Assembly: GCA_022794265.1 (NCBI GenBank)
Contig: JAAWEK010000007.1
Coordinates: 124,001-188,000, forward strand
DNA from: Lachnospiraceae bacterium
Lineage (GTDB): Bacteria > Bacillota > Clostridia > Lachnospirales > Lachnospiraceae
Length of the DNA: 64,000 nt
Direction: 5' to 3'
The position numbers and the translations under genes were made by a program. The first letter of the stretch is position 1. Each line of letters starts with the position of its first letter. Positions 11,581-20,215 of this stretch are shown in pieces. The notes beneath the pieces were generated by a model. The model was not told where the DNA came from, made no database searches, and saw only the letters and a program-made list of their open reading frames with translations.

Positions 11581-11633
11581 CAGCGGTTTTTCAGTGTGTT
11601 AGACTTATCGGAGTTTCAATATAAAATTTCATA

Positions 11634-11675
11634 GGACAGTTTATTTGTACCATCCTGTCCCTAAACAAAACTAGG
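11634..11675 (+). promoter_or_regulatory. Candidate preQ1 riboswitch aptamer upstream of queD
   Basis: A stem GGACAG (11634-11639) / CTGTCC (11655-11660) encloses a loop with the TACC element and is followed by the A-rich tail CTAAACAAAACTAGG (11661-11675). The small stem plus an A-rich tail ending AACTAGG resembles class I preQ1 riboswitches. A TATAAA at 11620-11625 would start transcription at the aptamer's first base, and an intrinsic terminator lies 40 bases downstream, before the queuosine genes. The 15-base loop is longer than usual and I could not draw a clean pseudoknot, so the class assignment is tentative. Confidence 0.6.
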
Positions 11676-11713
11676 ACTGCAGTATGGAACTCAAAAGATT
11701 TTCCTATACAGAA

Positions 11714-11741
11714 AGCAGCCAGGTTTAGCGGCTGTTTTTTT
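11714..11741 (+). terminator. Intrinsic terminator in the queD leader
   Basis: Stem AGCAGCC / GGCTGTT around AGGTTTAGC, followed by a run of seven T. Its place between the candidate preQ1 aptamer and queD suggests riboswitch-controlled termination. Confidence 0.7.
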
Positions 11742-11766
11742 AATATACAGAAAGGTATGATAGCTC

Positions 11767-12189
11767 ATGTATAGTTTAACGATAGAACAGAGTTTTGATT
11801 CGGCTCATTTTCTGGCCGGATACGAAGGAAAATGCGGGAATATACACGGTCACCGGTGGAGGGTAATCGTGGAGGTAAAATCAGAGGAACTTCGGGAGGA
11901 TAAGCAGCAGAGAGGTATGTGCGTGGATTTTGCGGAGTTAAAGAAAGATTTGAAATCAGAGGTAGAACATCTGGACCATACGTTTATTATAGAACGGAAT
12001 TCACTGAAGGAACAGACGCTGGCCGCCCTGACAGACGAAGGGTTTCGAATTATACAGATGGAATTCCGGCCAACAGCTGAGAATTTTGCACGATTTTTTT
12101 ATGAACGGATGCTGGAAAAGGGGTATCAGATAGAAGCCGTGCATGTGTATGAAACGCCAAATAACTGTGCTTCTTTCCGATGTGTGTAA
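11767..12189 (+). CDS. queD: 6-carboxytetrahydropterin synthase
   Basis: 140 residues, normal for QueD. It converts dihydroneopterin triphosphate to 6-carboxy-5,6,7,8-tetrahydropterin, the second step from GTP to queuosine. Zinc-binding histidines are visible in FDSAHFL and NIHGHRWRV; the catalytic Cys lies in GKCGNIHGH. LDHTFI, PTAENFARF and the C-terminal VYETPNNCASF complete the family signature. It begins at ATG 11767 behind AAAGG and is the first gene of the queD-queE-folE-queC-queF operon, probably controlled by preQ1 through the leader at 11634-11741. Confidence 0.95.
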   Translation: MYSLTIEQSFDSAHFLAGYEGKCGNIHGHRWRVIVEVKSEELREDKQQRGMCVDFAELKKDLKSEVEHLDHTFIIERNSLKEQTLAALTDEGFRIIQMEFRPTAENFARFFYERMLEKGYQIEAVHVYETPNNCASFRCV

Positions 12190-12262
12190 ACCCCATGGTC
12201 ACAGTTGTAAAAGATGATTTCGGAATCATCCATATAGTAACAGAATAGAAAAGAGGTTGGGA

Positions 12263-12931
12263 ATGGCGGAATTTAAAGTTGCAGAAATATTCACCAGTAT
12301 AAACGGAGAGGGGATGCGCGCTGGAGAACTGGCGGTATTTATAAGGCTGCAGGGCTGTAATCTCCGGTGCGGATATTGTGATACCATGTGGGCAAATGAA
12401 GCGGGGGCGTTATGTACAAAAATGACAACAGAAGAAATCCTGCAGAGGATAAAAGCTGCAGGAGTCCGGAACATTACCCTGACCGGAGGAGAACCTCTGG
12501 ACCGGCCGGATATCGGAGAATTGATTGAAAGTATTACATCTGACCCATGGCTGCGGTTGGAAATTGAAACTAACGGAAGCATTCCTTTAAAGCCTTTTAC
12601 CGGTTATTTCAATCCGCCGGTGTTTACTATGGATTATAAACTTCCGGGCAGCGGAATGGAATCAGCCATGAATCAGGAAAATTTTAAATGGCTGAAACCG
12701 GAGGATACGGTGAAATTTGTTGTCTCAGACCGGAAGGATTTAATCCGTGCAAAGGAGATTATTGAGGGATATGCACTGGCAGAACGGTGTCATGTGATAC
12801 TCAGTCCGGTTTTTGGAAGCATTGAGCCGGAAAATATAGCAGAGTTTATGAAAGAACAGAAGCTGAATGATATAAGAATGCAGATTCAGATGCATAAAGT
12901 AATCTGGGACCCGGAACAGCGAGGGGTCTAG
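12263..12931 (+). CDS. queE: 7-carboxy-7-deazaguanine synthase (radical SAM)
   Basis: 222 residues. QueE rearranges the QueD product to 7-carboxy-7-deazaguanine using S-adenosylmethionine and a [4Fe-4S] cluster. The cluster motif CxxxCxxC is seen in [12 protein letters not shown], close to the N-terminus as expected, followed by TLTGGEPL, the glycine-rich SAM-binding strand. [17 protein letters not shown] is the usual QueE start. The ATG at 12263 follows AAGAGG at a good distance; the TTG at 12257 is less likely. It lies 73 bases after queD and 17 bases before folE. Confidence 0.95.
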   Translation: MAEFKVAEIFTSINGEGMRAGELAVFIRLQGCNLRCGYCDTMWANEAGALCTKMTTEEILQRIKAAGVRNITLTGGEPLDRPDIGELIESITSDPWLRLEIETNGSIPLKPFTGYFNPPVFTMDYKLPGSGMESAMNQENFKWLKPEDTVKFVVSDRKDLIRAKEIIEGYALAERCHVILSPVFGSIEPENIAEFMKEQKLNDIRMQIQMHKVIWDPEQRGV

Positions 12932-12948
12932 AAAGGTATGGCTATGGT

Positions 12949-13527
12949 ATGGCAATTGATACAGAAGCAATAAAAGAACATATACGCGGAATTTTAACTG
13001 CACTGGGGGACAATCCTGACCGGGAGGGATTAAAGGATACGCCCGACCGGGTAGCAAGAATGTATGAAGAAGTGTTTGAGGGGATGAATTATACCAATCA
13101 TGAGATTGCAGAGATGTTTAATAAGACATTTTCGGACGAGCTTCAATATGAAGATGCGGGGCAAGATATGGTCATGGTAAAAGATATTGATATTTTCAGC
13201 TATTGCGAACATCATCTGGCACTGATGTACGATATGAGGGTAACAGTGGCATATATTCCTAATGGAAAAGTTATCGGTCTGAGTAAGATTGCCCGGATTG
13301 CAGATATGGTAGGTAAACGTCTGCAGTTACAGGAGCGTATCGGTTCGGATATAGCGGAAATCCTGCAGGAAATTCTGGGCAGCGAAGATGTGGCGGTTAT
13401 CATAGAAGGTACTCATAGTTGTATGAGTGCCAGAGGAATTAAGAAGTCATCGGCCACTACAAGAACCTATACATTGCGGGGGAAATTTAACGAAGACAGG
13501 CTGCTGCAGATGCGTCTGCTGCAGTAA
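12949..13527 (+). CDS. folE: GTP cyclohydrolase I
   Basis: 192 residues. FolE converts GTP to dihydroneopterin triphosphate, the shared precursor of folate and queuosine. The sequence shows [19 protein letters not shown], the zinc-binding Cys and His of [16 protein letters not shown], and the second zinc Cys in [13 protein letters not shown]. Placement inside the que operon means it supplies substrate to QueD; it may also serve folate synthesis. The 143-base gap to queC contains a repeated leader element (13552-13670). Confidence 0.96.
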   Translation: MAIDTEAIKEHIRGILTALGDNPDREGLKDTPDRVARMYEEVFEGMNYTNHEIAEMFNKTFSDELQYEDAGQDMVMVKDIDIFSYCEHHLALMYDMRVTVAYIPNGKVIGLSKIARIADMVGKRLQLQERIGSDIAEILQEILGSEDVAVIIEGTHSCMSARGIKKSSATTRTYTLRGKFNEDRLLQMRLLQ

Positions 13528-13551
13528 GATGAAGGATGGAAATGAGGGAAA

Positions 13552-13670
13552 GGTTGAAAGAAATTATCAAAAGAAAGGTAAGTTGCAAAATGCCCGTGGC
13601 AGAAAGCAATTTTCTGACACACTCCAGGGCAGCATCACAGGCAGGACTGTGATATGCATAGGTATTAAAA
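13552..13670 (+). repeat. Structured leader repeat, copy A (before queC)
   Basis: One of three related copies in the window (others at 41485-41602 and 53235-53341). Order of parts: GAAAGG (13573-13578), TTGCA (13583-13587), TGCCC (13591-13595), GGGCA (13627-13631), ATCACAG (13634-13640) pairing with CTGTGAT (13647-13653), TGCA (13655-13658), then the queC ATG at 13671. Predicted fold: an outer TGCA/TGCA helix closing two hairpins. The first hairpin holds an extra CAGAAA/TTTCTG stem. A 20-codon reading frame (13590-13652) starts at good distance from GAAAGG and ends inside the second hairpin. Confidence 0.7.
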
Positions 13671-14360
13671 ATGAAAGTTTTAGTATTATTCAGCGGCGGA
13701 GTGGACAGCACCACCTGTCTGGGAATGGCAGTTGCGCAATACGGAAAGGAAAATGTAACAGCATTGTCGGTTTCCTATGGACAGAAACATACAAAGGAGA
13801 TAGAAGCTTCCCGTAAGATTGCAGAATATTATGGCATAGAACATTTGTATCTGAATCTGGCGGAAATCTTTACGTACAGCAACTGTTCCCTGCTTTCCCA
13901 TTCAGAGAGAGAGATTCCACAGGAATCCTATGCCAGACAGCTTGCAATGACTGGTGGAAAACCGGTATCCACCTATGTTCCGTTCCGAAACGGACTGTTT
14001 TTGGCATCGGCTGCCAGTATAGCAATTTCAAAAGGCTGCGAAGTTATCTATTATGGTGCCCATGCCGATGATGCGGCAGGAAATGCATATCCGGACTGTA
14101 GCGATGCGTTTAACCGGGCAATGAATGATGCCATATTTATTGGGAGCGGCCGCCAGTGTAAAGTGGAAGCACCCTTTGTAGGGCTGACAAAAGCCCAGGT
14201 AGTGAAAATCGGACTGGATTTAAAGGTACCTTATGAGCTGACCTGGAGCTGCTATGAAGGACAGGAAAATCCCTGTGGCAAATGCGGTACCTGTATTGAC
14301 CGGGCAGAAGCTTTCCGCTTAAACGGTGTAGTGGATCCCGGAACAGTAAAAGAGTTATAA
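13671..14360 (+). CDS. queC: 7-cyano-7-deazaguanine (preQ0) synthase
   Basis: 229 residues. QueC converts 7-carboxy-7-deazaguanine, ammonia and ATP to preQ0. The ATP-pyrophosphatase loop is at the N-terminus ([14 protein letters not shown]) and the C-terminal zinc site is visible as [30 protein letters not shown] is the conserved substrate region. The start lies directly after leader repeat A, with only a weak AGG near the ATG; the strong GAAAGG is 92 bases upstream on the far side of the predicted fold. One base separates its stop from the queF GTG alternative start. Confidence 0.95.
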   Translation: MKVLVLFSGGVDSTTCLGMAVAQYGKENVTALSVSYGQKHTKEIEASRKIAEYYGIEHLYLNLAEIFTYSNCSLLSHSEREIPQESYARQLAMTGGKPVSTYVPFRNGLFLASAASIAISKGCEVIYYGAHADDAAGNAYPDCSDAFNRAMNDAIFIGSGRQCKVEAPFVGLTKAQVVKIGLDLKVPYELTWSCYEGQENPCGKCGTCIDRAEAFRLNGVVDPGTVKEL

Positions 14361-14376
14361 GGTGAAAGGAACGGAT

Positions 14377-14868
14377 ATGAGCGAAAGAGATCAGGAAAAA
14401 TCAATATCATTACTTGGAAACCAGGGAACAAAGTATCCCACAGATTATGCTCCGGAAGTATTGGAAACTTTTATAAATAAACATCCGGACAATGACTATT
14501 TTGTAAAGTTTAATTGTCCGGAATTTACCAGCCTGTGTCCGATTACAGGACAGCCGGATTTTGCCACGATTACTATTTCTTATATTCCGGCAGAGCGGAT
14601 GGTGGAAAGCAAATCCTTAAAATTATATTTGTTCAGTTTTCGAAATCATGGGGATTTTCATGAGGATTGTGTTAATATAATCATGAAGGATCTGATTCGG
14701 CTGATGGAGCCAAAGTTTATTGAAGTATGGGGAAAATTTACACCCCGCGGCGGAATTTCCATTGATCCCTACTGTAATTATGGAAAACCGGGAACCAGGT
14801 GGGAACAAATGGCAAAAGACCGGCTGTTTCAGCACGATATGTATCCGGAGAAAGTGGACAACCGTTAG
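14377..14868 (+). CDS. queF: preQ0 reductase (NADPH-dependent)
   Basis: 163 residues, the short unimodular QueF. It reduces the nitrile of preQ0 to the aminomethyl group of preQ1. The catalytic Cys is in [11 protein letters not shown], with the nearby Asp, and the family motif [16 protein letters not shown] is complete. Ends in the typical [12 protein letters not shown] region. The ATG at 14377 follows GAAAGGA at 14364-14370; the GTG at 14362 would leave no ribosome binding site. It is the last queuosine gene of the operon, although transcription probably continues into the methyltransferase. Confidence 0.95.
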   Translation: MSERDQEKSISLLGNQGTKYPTDYAPEVLETFINKHPDNDYFVKFNCPEFTSLCPITGQPDFATITISYIPAERMVESKSLKLYLFSFRNHGDFHEDCVNIIMKDLIRLMEPKFIEVWGKFTPRGGISIDPYCNYGKPGTRWEQMAKDRLFQHDMYPEKVDNR

Positions 14869-14922
14869 AGTATCTTTGAAACGGATAATATGAGGAACGA
14901 TAGCGTGAGAGATGGAGGATCT

Positions 14923-16329
14923 ATGTTACCGCAGGATTTTACGAAGAGAATAAAGTATATGCTGGGAGAGGAATATGAAGCTTTCAGGGAAAGTTACAAG
15001 TATGAAAAATATCAGGCGTTTCGGATTAACGGATTAAAGGGGAGTCCTGAACGGTTTCTGCAGCATTACGGTGATATCTTCCGGCAGGCCGGACAGGCAG
15101 AAGAGAGTTTTGTGCCAGTGCCATGGTGCAGTACCGGCTGGTATTATCCGGCAGATATACGTATGGGGAAATATCCTTACCATGAGGCCGGTGTTTATTA
15201 TATTCAGGAACCCAGTGCCATGGCGCCAGCGGAATATCTGGCGGCAAAACCCGGGGAACGGGTACTGGATCTGTGCGGAGCTCCCGGCGGGAAAAGCACA
15301 CAGATTGCGGCTTCCATGCAGGGGCAGGGAGTTCTGGTCTGTAATGAAATTCATCCTGCCCGGGCAAAGATACTATCTGAGAACATAGAAAGAATGGGAG
15401 TGCGCAATGCCATCGTGACAAATGAGTCTCCGGATGCTCTTTCCCGGATTTTTGTAAACTATTTTGATAAAATTATGGTAGATGCACCCTGTTCCGGAGA
15501 GGGGATGTTTCGAAAAAATCCGGAAGCCCGGCAGGAATGGAGTACGGAAAATGTCGGACTGTGTGCAGAGAGGCAGGCAGAGATTCTGGAGGCAGCGGCA
15601 GGAATGTTAAAACCCGGCGGTCGTATGGTTTATTCTACCTGTACGTTTTCACCGGAGGAAAATGAAGACAGTATATCCCGGTTTTTACACCGGCATGAAG
15701 AATTTTATATTGAAGAAGTACCGATGTTTGACGGAATGGTACCGGGAAATCCGGAGTGGTGTTCCAGGCCGGCAGAACATATAGAGAGAACTATACGGCT
15801 GTGGCCTCACAAGGTTCGGGGAGAAGGCCATTTTCTTGCGGTTTTGTGTAAAAGGGGAAGTGCGCCGGAGGAATCTTCTGGAAGCAGATACGGGGAGGAG
15901 AAAGGTATTTCTCTGAGAGAGTGCAGAGAATGCATGGAATTTTGCGAAACATATTTAAAAGAACTACCAGAGGGAATTCCGGTACGGTTTGGAGATAAGA
16001 TAAATCTGCTGCCAGTCGGAGCGCCTTCTCTGCATAAATTAAAGGTTCTGCGGGCGGGACTTCAGCTTGGAACCGTGATGAAAAAACGGCTGGAACCTTC
16101 CCATTCCCTGGCGCTGGCTCTGAAACCGGAAGAAGTGGTATACAGTGTGAGCCTGCCTGCAGAGGACGGGAGAATTATTGATTACATTAACGGGCAGACC
16201 TTTGAACAGCAGGGGGAAAAGGGATGGTATCTGGTGTGTGCAGATGGATATAGTCTGGGGTTTGGAAAACTGGCCGGCGGAATTATGAAGAATCACTATC
16301 CAAAGGGACTGAGAAAGATGTTGAGATAA
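14923..16329 (+). CDS. RsmF/NOL1-type rRNA cytosine-C5 methyltransferase
   Basis: 468 residues. The catalytic core has the SAM loop VLDLCGAPGGKSTQIA, motif IV DAPCSGEGMF with one conserved Cys, and motif VI VYSTCTFSPEEN with the nucleophilic Cys. This is the NOL1/NOP2/Sun family, closest in layout to RsmF/YebU, which methylates 16S rRNA C1407. A C-terminal domain of about 110 residues (GLQLGTVMKKRLEPSHSLAL) matches the PUA-like domain of the RsmF group. The ATG at 14923 follows GGAGG; an upstream ATG at 14890 has no good site. It lies 54 bases after queF, so it may be read with the que operon. Confidence 0.92.
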   Translation: MLPQDFTKRIKYMLGEEYEAFRESYKYEKYQAFRINGLKGSPERFLQHYGDIFRQAGQAEESFVPVPWCSTGWYYPADIRMGKYPYHEAGVYYIQEPSAMAPAEYLAAKPGERVLDLCGAPGGKSTQIAASMQGQGVLVCNEIHPARAKILSENIERMGVRNAIVTNESPDALSRIFVNYFDKIMVDAPCSGEGMFRKNPEARQEWSTENVGLCAERQAEILEAAAGMLKPGGRMVYSTCTFSPEENEDSISRFLHRHEEFYIEEVPMFDGMVPGNPEWCSRPAEHIERTIRLWPHKVRGEGHFLAVLCKRGSAPEESSGSRYGEEKGISLRECRECMEFCETYLKELPEGIPVRFGDKINLLPVGAPSLHKLKVLRAGLQLGTVMKKRLEPSHSLALALKPEEVVYSVSLPAEDGRIIDYINGQTFEQQGEKGWYLVCADGYSLGFGKLAGGIMKNHYPKGLRKMLR

Positions 16330-16358
16330 AGATTTTAAAAGAACAATGGAGGACAATT

Positions 16359-17723
16359 ATGGAATTACCAAAAGAGAGAAATCCACTGGGCGAAGAGCCT
16401 GTGGGAAGTCTTCTGAAACAGTTTGCTGTACCCAGTATCATTGCCATGCTGGTAAGTTCCCTGTATAATATTGTGGATCAGTTTTTTATCGGTCAGAAAT
16501 TGAAGGAGCTGGGAAATGCAGCTACCAATATTTCGTTTCCGTTATCCATATCCTGTGTGGCGATTGCACTTTTATTTGGAATCGGTGGTGCTTCTGCTTT
16601 TAATCTGGCAATGGGAAAGGGAAAAAAAGAAGAGGCCGTGTATTATCTGGGGAATGCTGCGGTATGTATGTTTAGCTGCGGATTGCTCCTGTGCCTGGTA
16701 ACGGAACTGTTTCTGGAGCCGATGTTACGGTTTTTCGGCTCTCCTGAGGATGTTCTGGGTTATGCGGTAACGTATACGAGAATTGTGGGATTTGGATTTC
16801 CGTTTCTGATTTTTGCTACTGGAGGAGGTCATCTCATCCGGGCAGATGGTGCACCGAAATTTACCATGCTTTGTAATCTGGCAGGAGCCGTGATTAATAC
16901 GGTACTGGATGCGTTGTTTATTTTCGGATTCGACTGGGGAATGGCAGGAGCGGCATGGGCTACTGTCATCGGACAGGTGGTTTCTTTTCTTATGGCGGCA
17001 TGGTATCTGTGCCATTGTCAAACTGTTACCATAGAGCGGAAGCATTTGGCAATCCGCAGGAAATACGTGGGGAAGATATCGGCGCTGGGAGCGGCGCCCT
17101 GCAGTAATCAGCTGGCTATGATGGCAGTACAGATTGTAATGAATAAATCACTGAAATACTACGGCGCCAGATCTGTTTATGGAGAAGCAGTGCCGATTGC
17201 CTGTGTGGGCATCATTACAAAAGTCAATCAGGTGTTTATGTCCTTTATGATTGGTATCTCCCAGGGATTACAGCCGATTGTGAGTTTTAATTATGGGGCC
17301 GGTAAATATGGCAGAGTAAAGGAAGCGTTTCAGAAGGCTGTTATTTCCTGCTTTGTTTTATCCATGATAGCGTTTCTGGCATTCCAGTTTCTTCCAAGAC
17401 AGATTATTTCGGTGTTTGGCGATGGTTCTGAGGAATATTACCGGTTCGCCATTAATTATTTCCGGATTTTCCTGTTATTTACATTTATAAATTTTTTGCA
17501 GCCCATTGCATCAAATTTTTTGACATCCATTGGAAAACCAAAGAGGGGAATTTTTCTGTCACTTACCAGACAGATTATCTTCCTGCTGCCGCTGCTGCTG
17601 TTGTTCCCATTGTTTACGGGAATTGATGGAATAGTTTATGCAGGTCCGGCTGCCGATTTGATGGCGGCGCTGACATCTATTGTAATGGTAACGGCAGAAT
17701 TCAGAAGGAGTGAATACAAATGA
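16359..17723 (+). CDS. MATE family multidrug/cation exporter
   Basis: 454 residues with about twelve hydrophobic segments in two related halves. The N-terminus (NPLGEEPVGSLLKQFAVPSI, then SLYNIVDQFFIG) is the standard start of MATE proteins of clostridia, and QGLQPIVSFNYGAG in the second half is another MATE signature. These proteins export drugs or metabolites in exchange for Na+ or H+. The substrate cannot be inferred. Preceded by GGAGGAC. Its last four bases overlap the start of the next gene (ATGA), so the two are translationally coupled. Confidence 0.93.
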   Translation: MELPKERNPLGEEPVGSLLKQFAVPSIIAMLVSSLYNIVDQFFIGQKLKELGNAATNISFPLSISCVAIALLFGIGGASAFNLAMGKGKKEEAVYYLGNAAVCMFSCGLLLCLVTELFLEPMLRFFGSPEDVLGYAVTYTRIVGFGFPFLIFATGGGHLIRADGAPKFTMLCNLAGAVINTVLDALFIFGFDWGMAGAAWATVIGQVVSFLMAAWYLCHCQTVTIERKHLAIRRKYVGKISALGAAPCSNQLAMMAVQIVMNKSLKYYGARSVYGEAVPIACVGIITKVNQVFMSFMIGISQGLQPIVSFNYGAGKYGRVKEAFQKAVISCFVLSMIAFLAFQFLPRQIISVFGDGSEEYYRFAINYFRIFLLFTFINFLQPIASNFLTSIGKPKRGIFLSLTRQIIFLLPLLLLFPLFTGIDGIVYAGPAADLMAALTSIVMVTAEFRRSEYK

Positions 17724-18499
17724 CTTTATTATTGAAACTTGCTTTTTTATTTTTAATCGGAAGCGTTACCGGCTGGATTTTGGAATTGTTGTACAGACGG
17801 TTTTTATCCGATACCAATCCGGAACGGAAATGGATTAATCCGGGATTTCTGGCCGGTCCGTATCTTCCTCTGTATGGATTCAGTCTGTGTGCATTATATC
17901 TGACTGCCAATATAAATGTGGATTTTATATCTAATAAAATATTGAGGCAGATTGGATTGTTTCTGATTATGGCAGCAATAGTTACATTGATTGAATATAT
18001 TGCCGGTCTGATTTTTATTAAGGGAATGAAGATTAAATTATGGGATTATACCAATGACTGGGCAAATATTCAGGGAATTATCTGTCCGAAGTATACATGT
18101 TACTGGATACTGTTAAGTGCTGTTTATTATTTTGTAATTCATCAGAGTATGCAGCTTTCCGTAAACTGGCTAACGGAACATCTGGCTTTTTCTTTTGTCA
18201 TGGGATTTTTTTATGGTGTATTTGCCATGGATTTATGTTATTCTCTGGACATTGTTTCAAAAATCCACAGGTTTGCAAAGGATAATCATATCATCATACA
18301 ATATGAAGCTTTAAAAGAGGCGATTCGTAAGAAAAACGAAGAGGCAAAAGAAGAGAGACGTTTTCTGTTTTTTATGACATCAGACAGTATTTCTTTTGCG
18401 GAACAGTTAAAAAATTATGCCATAAAAGAACAGAAGAGGTTTAAAGGAGCGGTAATGAGAAATATTCAGGAGACTGCGAAAAAATTTAGAAAAAACTAA
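17720..18499 (+). CDS. CmpB-type (putative ABC-transporter type IV) membrane protein
   Basis: 259 residues with about five or six membrane segments, then a charged C-terminal helix of about 70 residues rich in Lys/Glu. The N-terminal GSVTGWILELLYRRF and GFLAGPYLPLYG are the hallmark of the family named putative ABC-transporter type IV (CmpB-like), widespread in clostridia; its function is not established. The start overlaps the MATE stop by four bases, suggesting the two proteins are made together. Confidence 0.85.
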   Translation: MTLLLKLAFLFLIGSVTGWILELLYRRFLSDTNPERKWINPGFLAGPYLPLYGFSLCALYLTANINVDFISNKILRQIGLFLIMAAIVTLIEYIAGLIFIKGMKIKLWDYTNDWANIQGIICPKYTCYWILLSAVYYFVIHQSMQLSVNWLTEHLAFSFVMGFFYGVFAMDLCYSLDIVSKIHRFAKDNHIIIQYEALKEAIRKKNEEAKEERRFLFFMTSDSISFAEQLKNYAIKEQKRFKGAVMRNIQETAKKFRKN

Positions 18500-18616
18500 A
18501 AAGCCTGTATGAAAAATGAGTTTTTTTAACAATGCTGCATATTATATCTTATCGGAAGTATTGAAGAGTTCTGTGCTGTCCGGTAGAATGAATGTAGAGG
18601 AGATGTAGCGTAAATT

Positions 18617-19930
18617 ATGCAGAGTTTTAATCCGTTTGAGGAAAAACCGATACCTTTTGATAAAATTTATATGGATTGGAACATCATGTATCCGAAAGCA
18701 TATAACAAAAATACCACAGACCCATATACAAAGACCAGAATAGTATTAATGAATGGTACGGAATTTGAAGCCCAATGGTTTTCCAGAAATTTTTCCAGAC
18801 ATTGTCCGGATAATGATTTGAGAAGAGAACTGGCTTGTCTGAGAAGAAGCGAACAACAGCAGCAGAAACGGATTTCCTGTCTGAAACCGAAGGATGAAAC
18901 CATATTGGAGCATACCATTTCTTATGAACAGCTTGCCGTAGACCTTACAGCGGTTCTGGCGCAGAACGAGCCTGACTGCAATGTAAAGAATGCACTGGAT
19001 TTTGCCCTTCTGGAAGATTTTGACCATTTATACCGGTATTCCAATTTACTGGATTTGGAATACGGTGTGTGTCCGGAGAAACTGGTTGGAGGATATACGG
19101 AAATCATGCCGGCCAGACCGACCATATCTGAACATCGGGCTCCGGCGGACAGTATTTTTAAGTGTATCAATAATCACACGGCAGATATGCGTACAAAACT
19201 TCATGTCAATATCATAACGGCAGCAGAGCAGCAGACCATGAATTATTATATGAATGTGGCACCGTTATATTGTAAATCAGATATAGGCAGAAGATTATAT
19301 CAGGAAATCGGAATGATTGAAGAAGAGCATGTCAGCCAGTACGAAAGCCTGATAGACACCAGGGCCACATGGCTGGAGAGTCTGCTTATGCATGAGTATA
19401 CCGAATGTTATCTGTATTATTCCTGTATGTTGACAGAATGTGACAGCAGAATACGTACCATCTGGGAAGAGTGTCTGATTCAGGAGATTGCCCATCTTCA
19501 CAAGGCCAAGGAATTGCTGGAATGTTATGAGCATAAGGATTGGCAGCAGGTGATTCCATGCGGTACCTTCCCGGAGATTCTGAGACTGAAGCCAAACATT
19601 GAATATGTACGGAATATCATTAAGACCACTACCGGAAATACCCAGAAGAAGGAATGTATCGTACCGCTTCACAGCCTGCCACGGGATGATGCATTTTTCT
19701 GGTATCAGAGAGTGGTAAACCATGATGTGGAAAGTGTGGCAAGCCACAGAATTATTGAAAAATATATCCGTCATAAAGGAATGGATTACCGGTTTGAAGT
19801 GGCGCCGAATCCTTTGGAGGTTCTGCGGAACAGAAGATGTGATAATACGTCACTGGCAAGAATACCGGATGCAACTCCGGTTTCTACTACCACAGCTGGA
19901 AAAACATCTGATTGTAAATGTTCCATGTAG
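18617..19930 (+). CDS. Ferritin-like di-iron domain protein
   Basis: 437 residues, no signal peptide or membrane segment. The central half is helical and carries ligand patterns of ferritin-like di-iron proteins: Glu in LEDFDHLYRYSNLL, ExxH in MIEEEHVSQYE, Glu in LMHEYTECYLYY and ExxH in IQEIAHLHKAKEL. The first 150 residues include a Gln/Arg-rich helix (RRSEQQQQKR), and the Cys-bearing tail ends DCKCSM. Such proteins handle iron, manganese or peroxide; the reaction cannot be read from sequence. GAGGAG is present but 15 bases from the ATG, which is rather far. It appears monocistronic, with a strong hairpin after it. Confidence 0.7.
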   Translation: MQSFNPFEEKPIPFDKIYMDWNIMYPKAYNKNTTDPYTKTRIVLMNGTEFEAQWFSRNFSRHCPDNDLRRELACLRRSEQQQQKRISCLKPKDETILEHTISYEQLAVDLTAVLAQNEPDCNVKNALDFALLEDFDHLYRYSNLLDLEYGVCPEKLVGGYTEIMPARPTISEHRAPADSIFKCINNHTADMRTKLHVNIITAAEQQTMNYYMNVAPLYCKSDIGRRLYQEIGMIEEEHVSQYESLIDTRATWLESLLMHEYTECYLYYSCMLTECDSRIRTIWEECLIQEIAHLHKAKELLECYEHKDWQQVIPCGTFPEILRLKPNIEYVRNIIKTTTGNTQKKECIVPLHSLPRDDAFFWYQRVVNHDVESVASHRIIEKYIRHKGMDYRFEVAPNPLEVLRNRRCDNTSLARIPDATPVSTTTAGKTSDCKCSM

Positions 19931-19968
19931 AATTGTGAATAAATGATGAACATCGGAAAAAGTATATA

Positions 19969-20013
19969 AAATACACCCATTCGATATATAACATATATTG
20001 AATGGGTGTATTT
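19969..20013 (+). terminator. Hairpin terminator after the ferritin-like gene
   Basis: A perfect 13-base-pair stem, AATACACCCATTC (19970-19982) / GAATGGGTGTATT (20000-20012), flanked by A and T so that it can act on either strand. There is no long T run after it on the plus strand. Confidence 0.7.
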
Positions 20014-20118
20014 GAATTAAAAGTGTACTGGAAAAAAGTGCTTTTGTTAATAGTTTGTTAACAGTTTATTAAAAATACATATTAATTATATTTTTTTATA
20101 TTTTTTATGCGGAAATTA

Positions 20119-20127
20119 TGATATAAT
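20119..20127 (+). promoter_or_regulatory. Extended -10 promoter of the lectin-domain surface protein
   Basis: TGATATAAT at 20119-20127, preceded by a very A/T-rich tract (20030-20110) that could act as an UP element. It lies about 90 bases before the start codon. Confidence 0.55.
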
Positions 20128-20215
20128 CTACTACATTAATTGAAATGAAAAAATTTAATGGAGTATTTTAAAATTCATTTCAATAAGAAATACAAAAATG
20201 GAAAGGATGAAAGCA

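Noticed and set aside
13552-13670. Leader repeat as a known riboswitch (c-di-GMP, THF, FMN, purine, preQ1)
   Set aside because: The conserved bases of those aptamers are not present; the element also precedes unrelated genes.
13427-13816. 129-residue plus-strand frame across folE, the leader repeat and queC
   Set aside because: It overlaps two certain genes in another frame and exists because leader repeat A happens to stay open.
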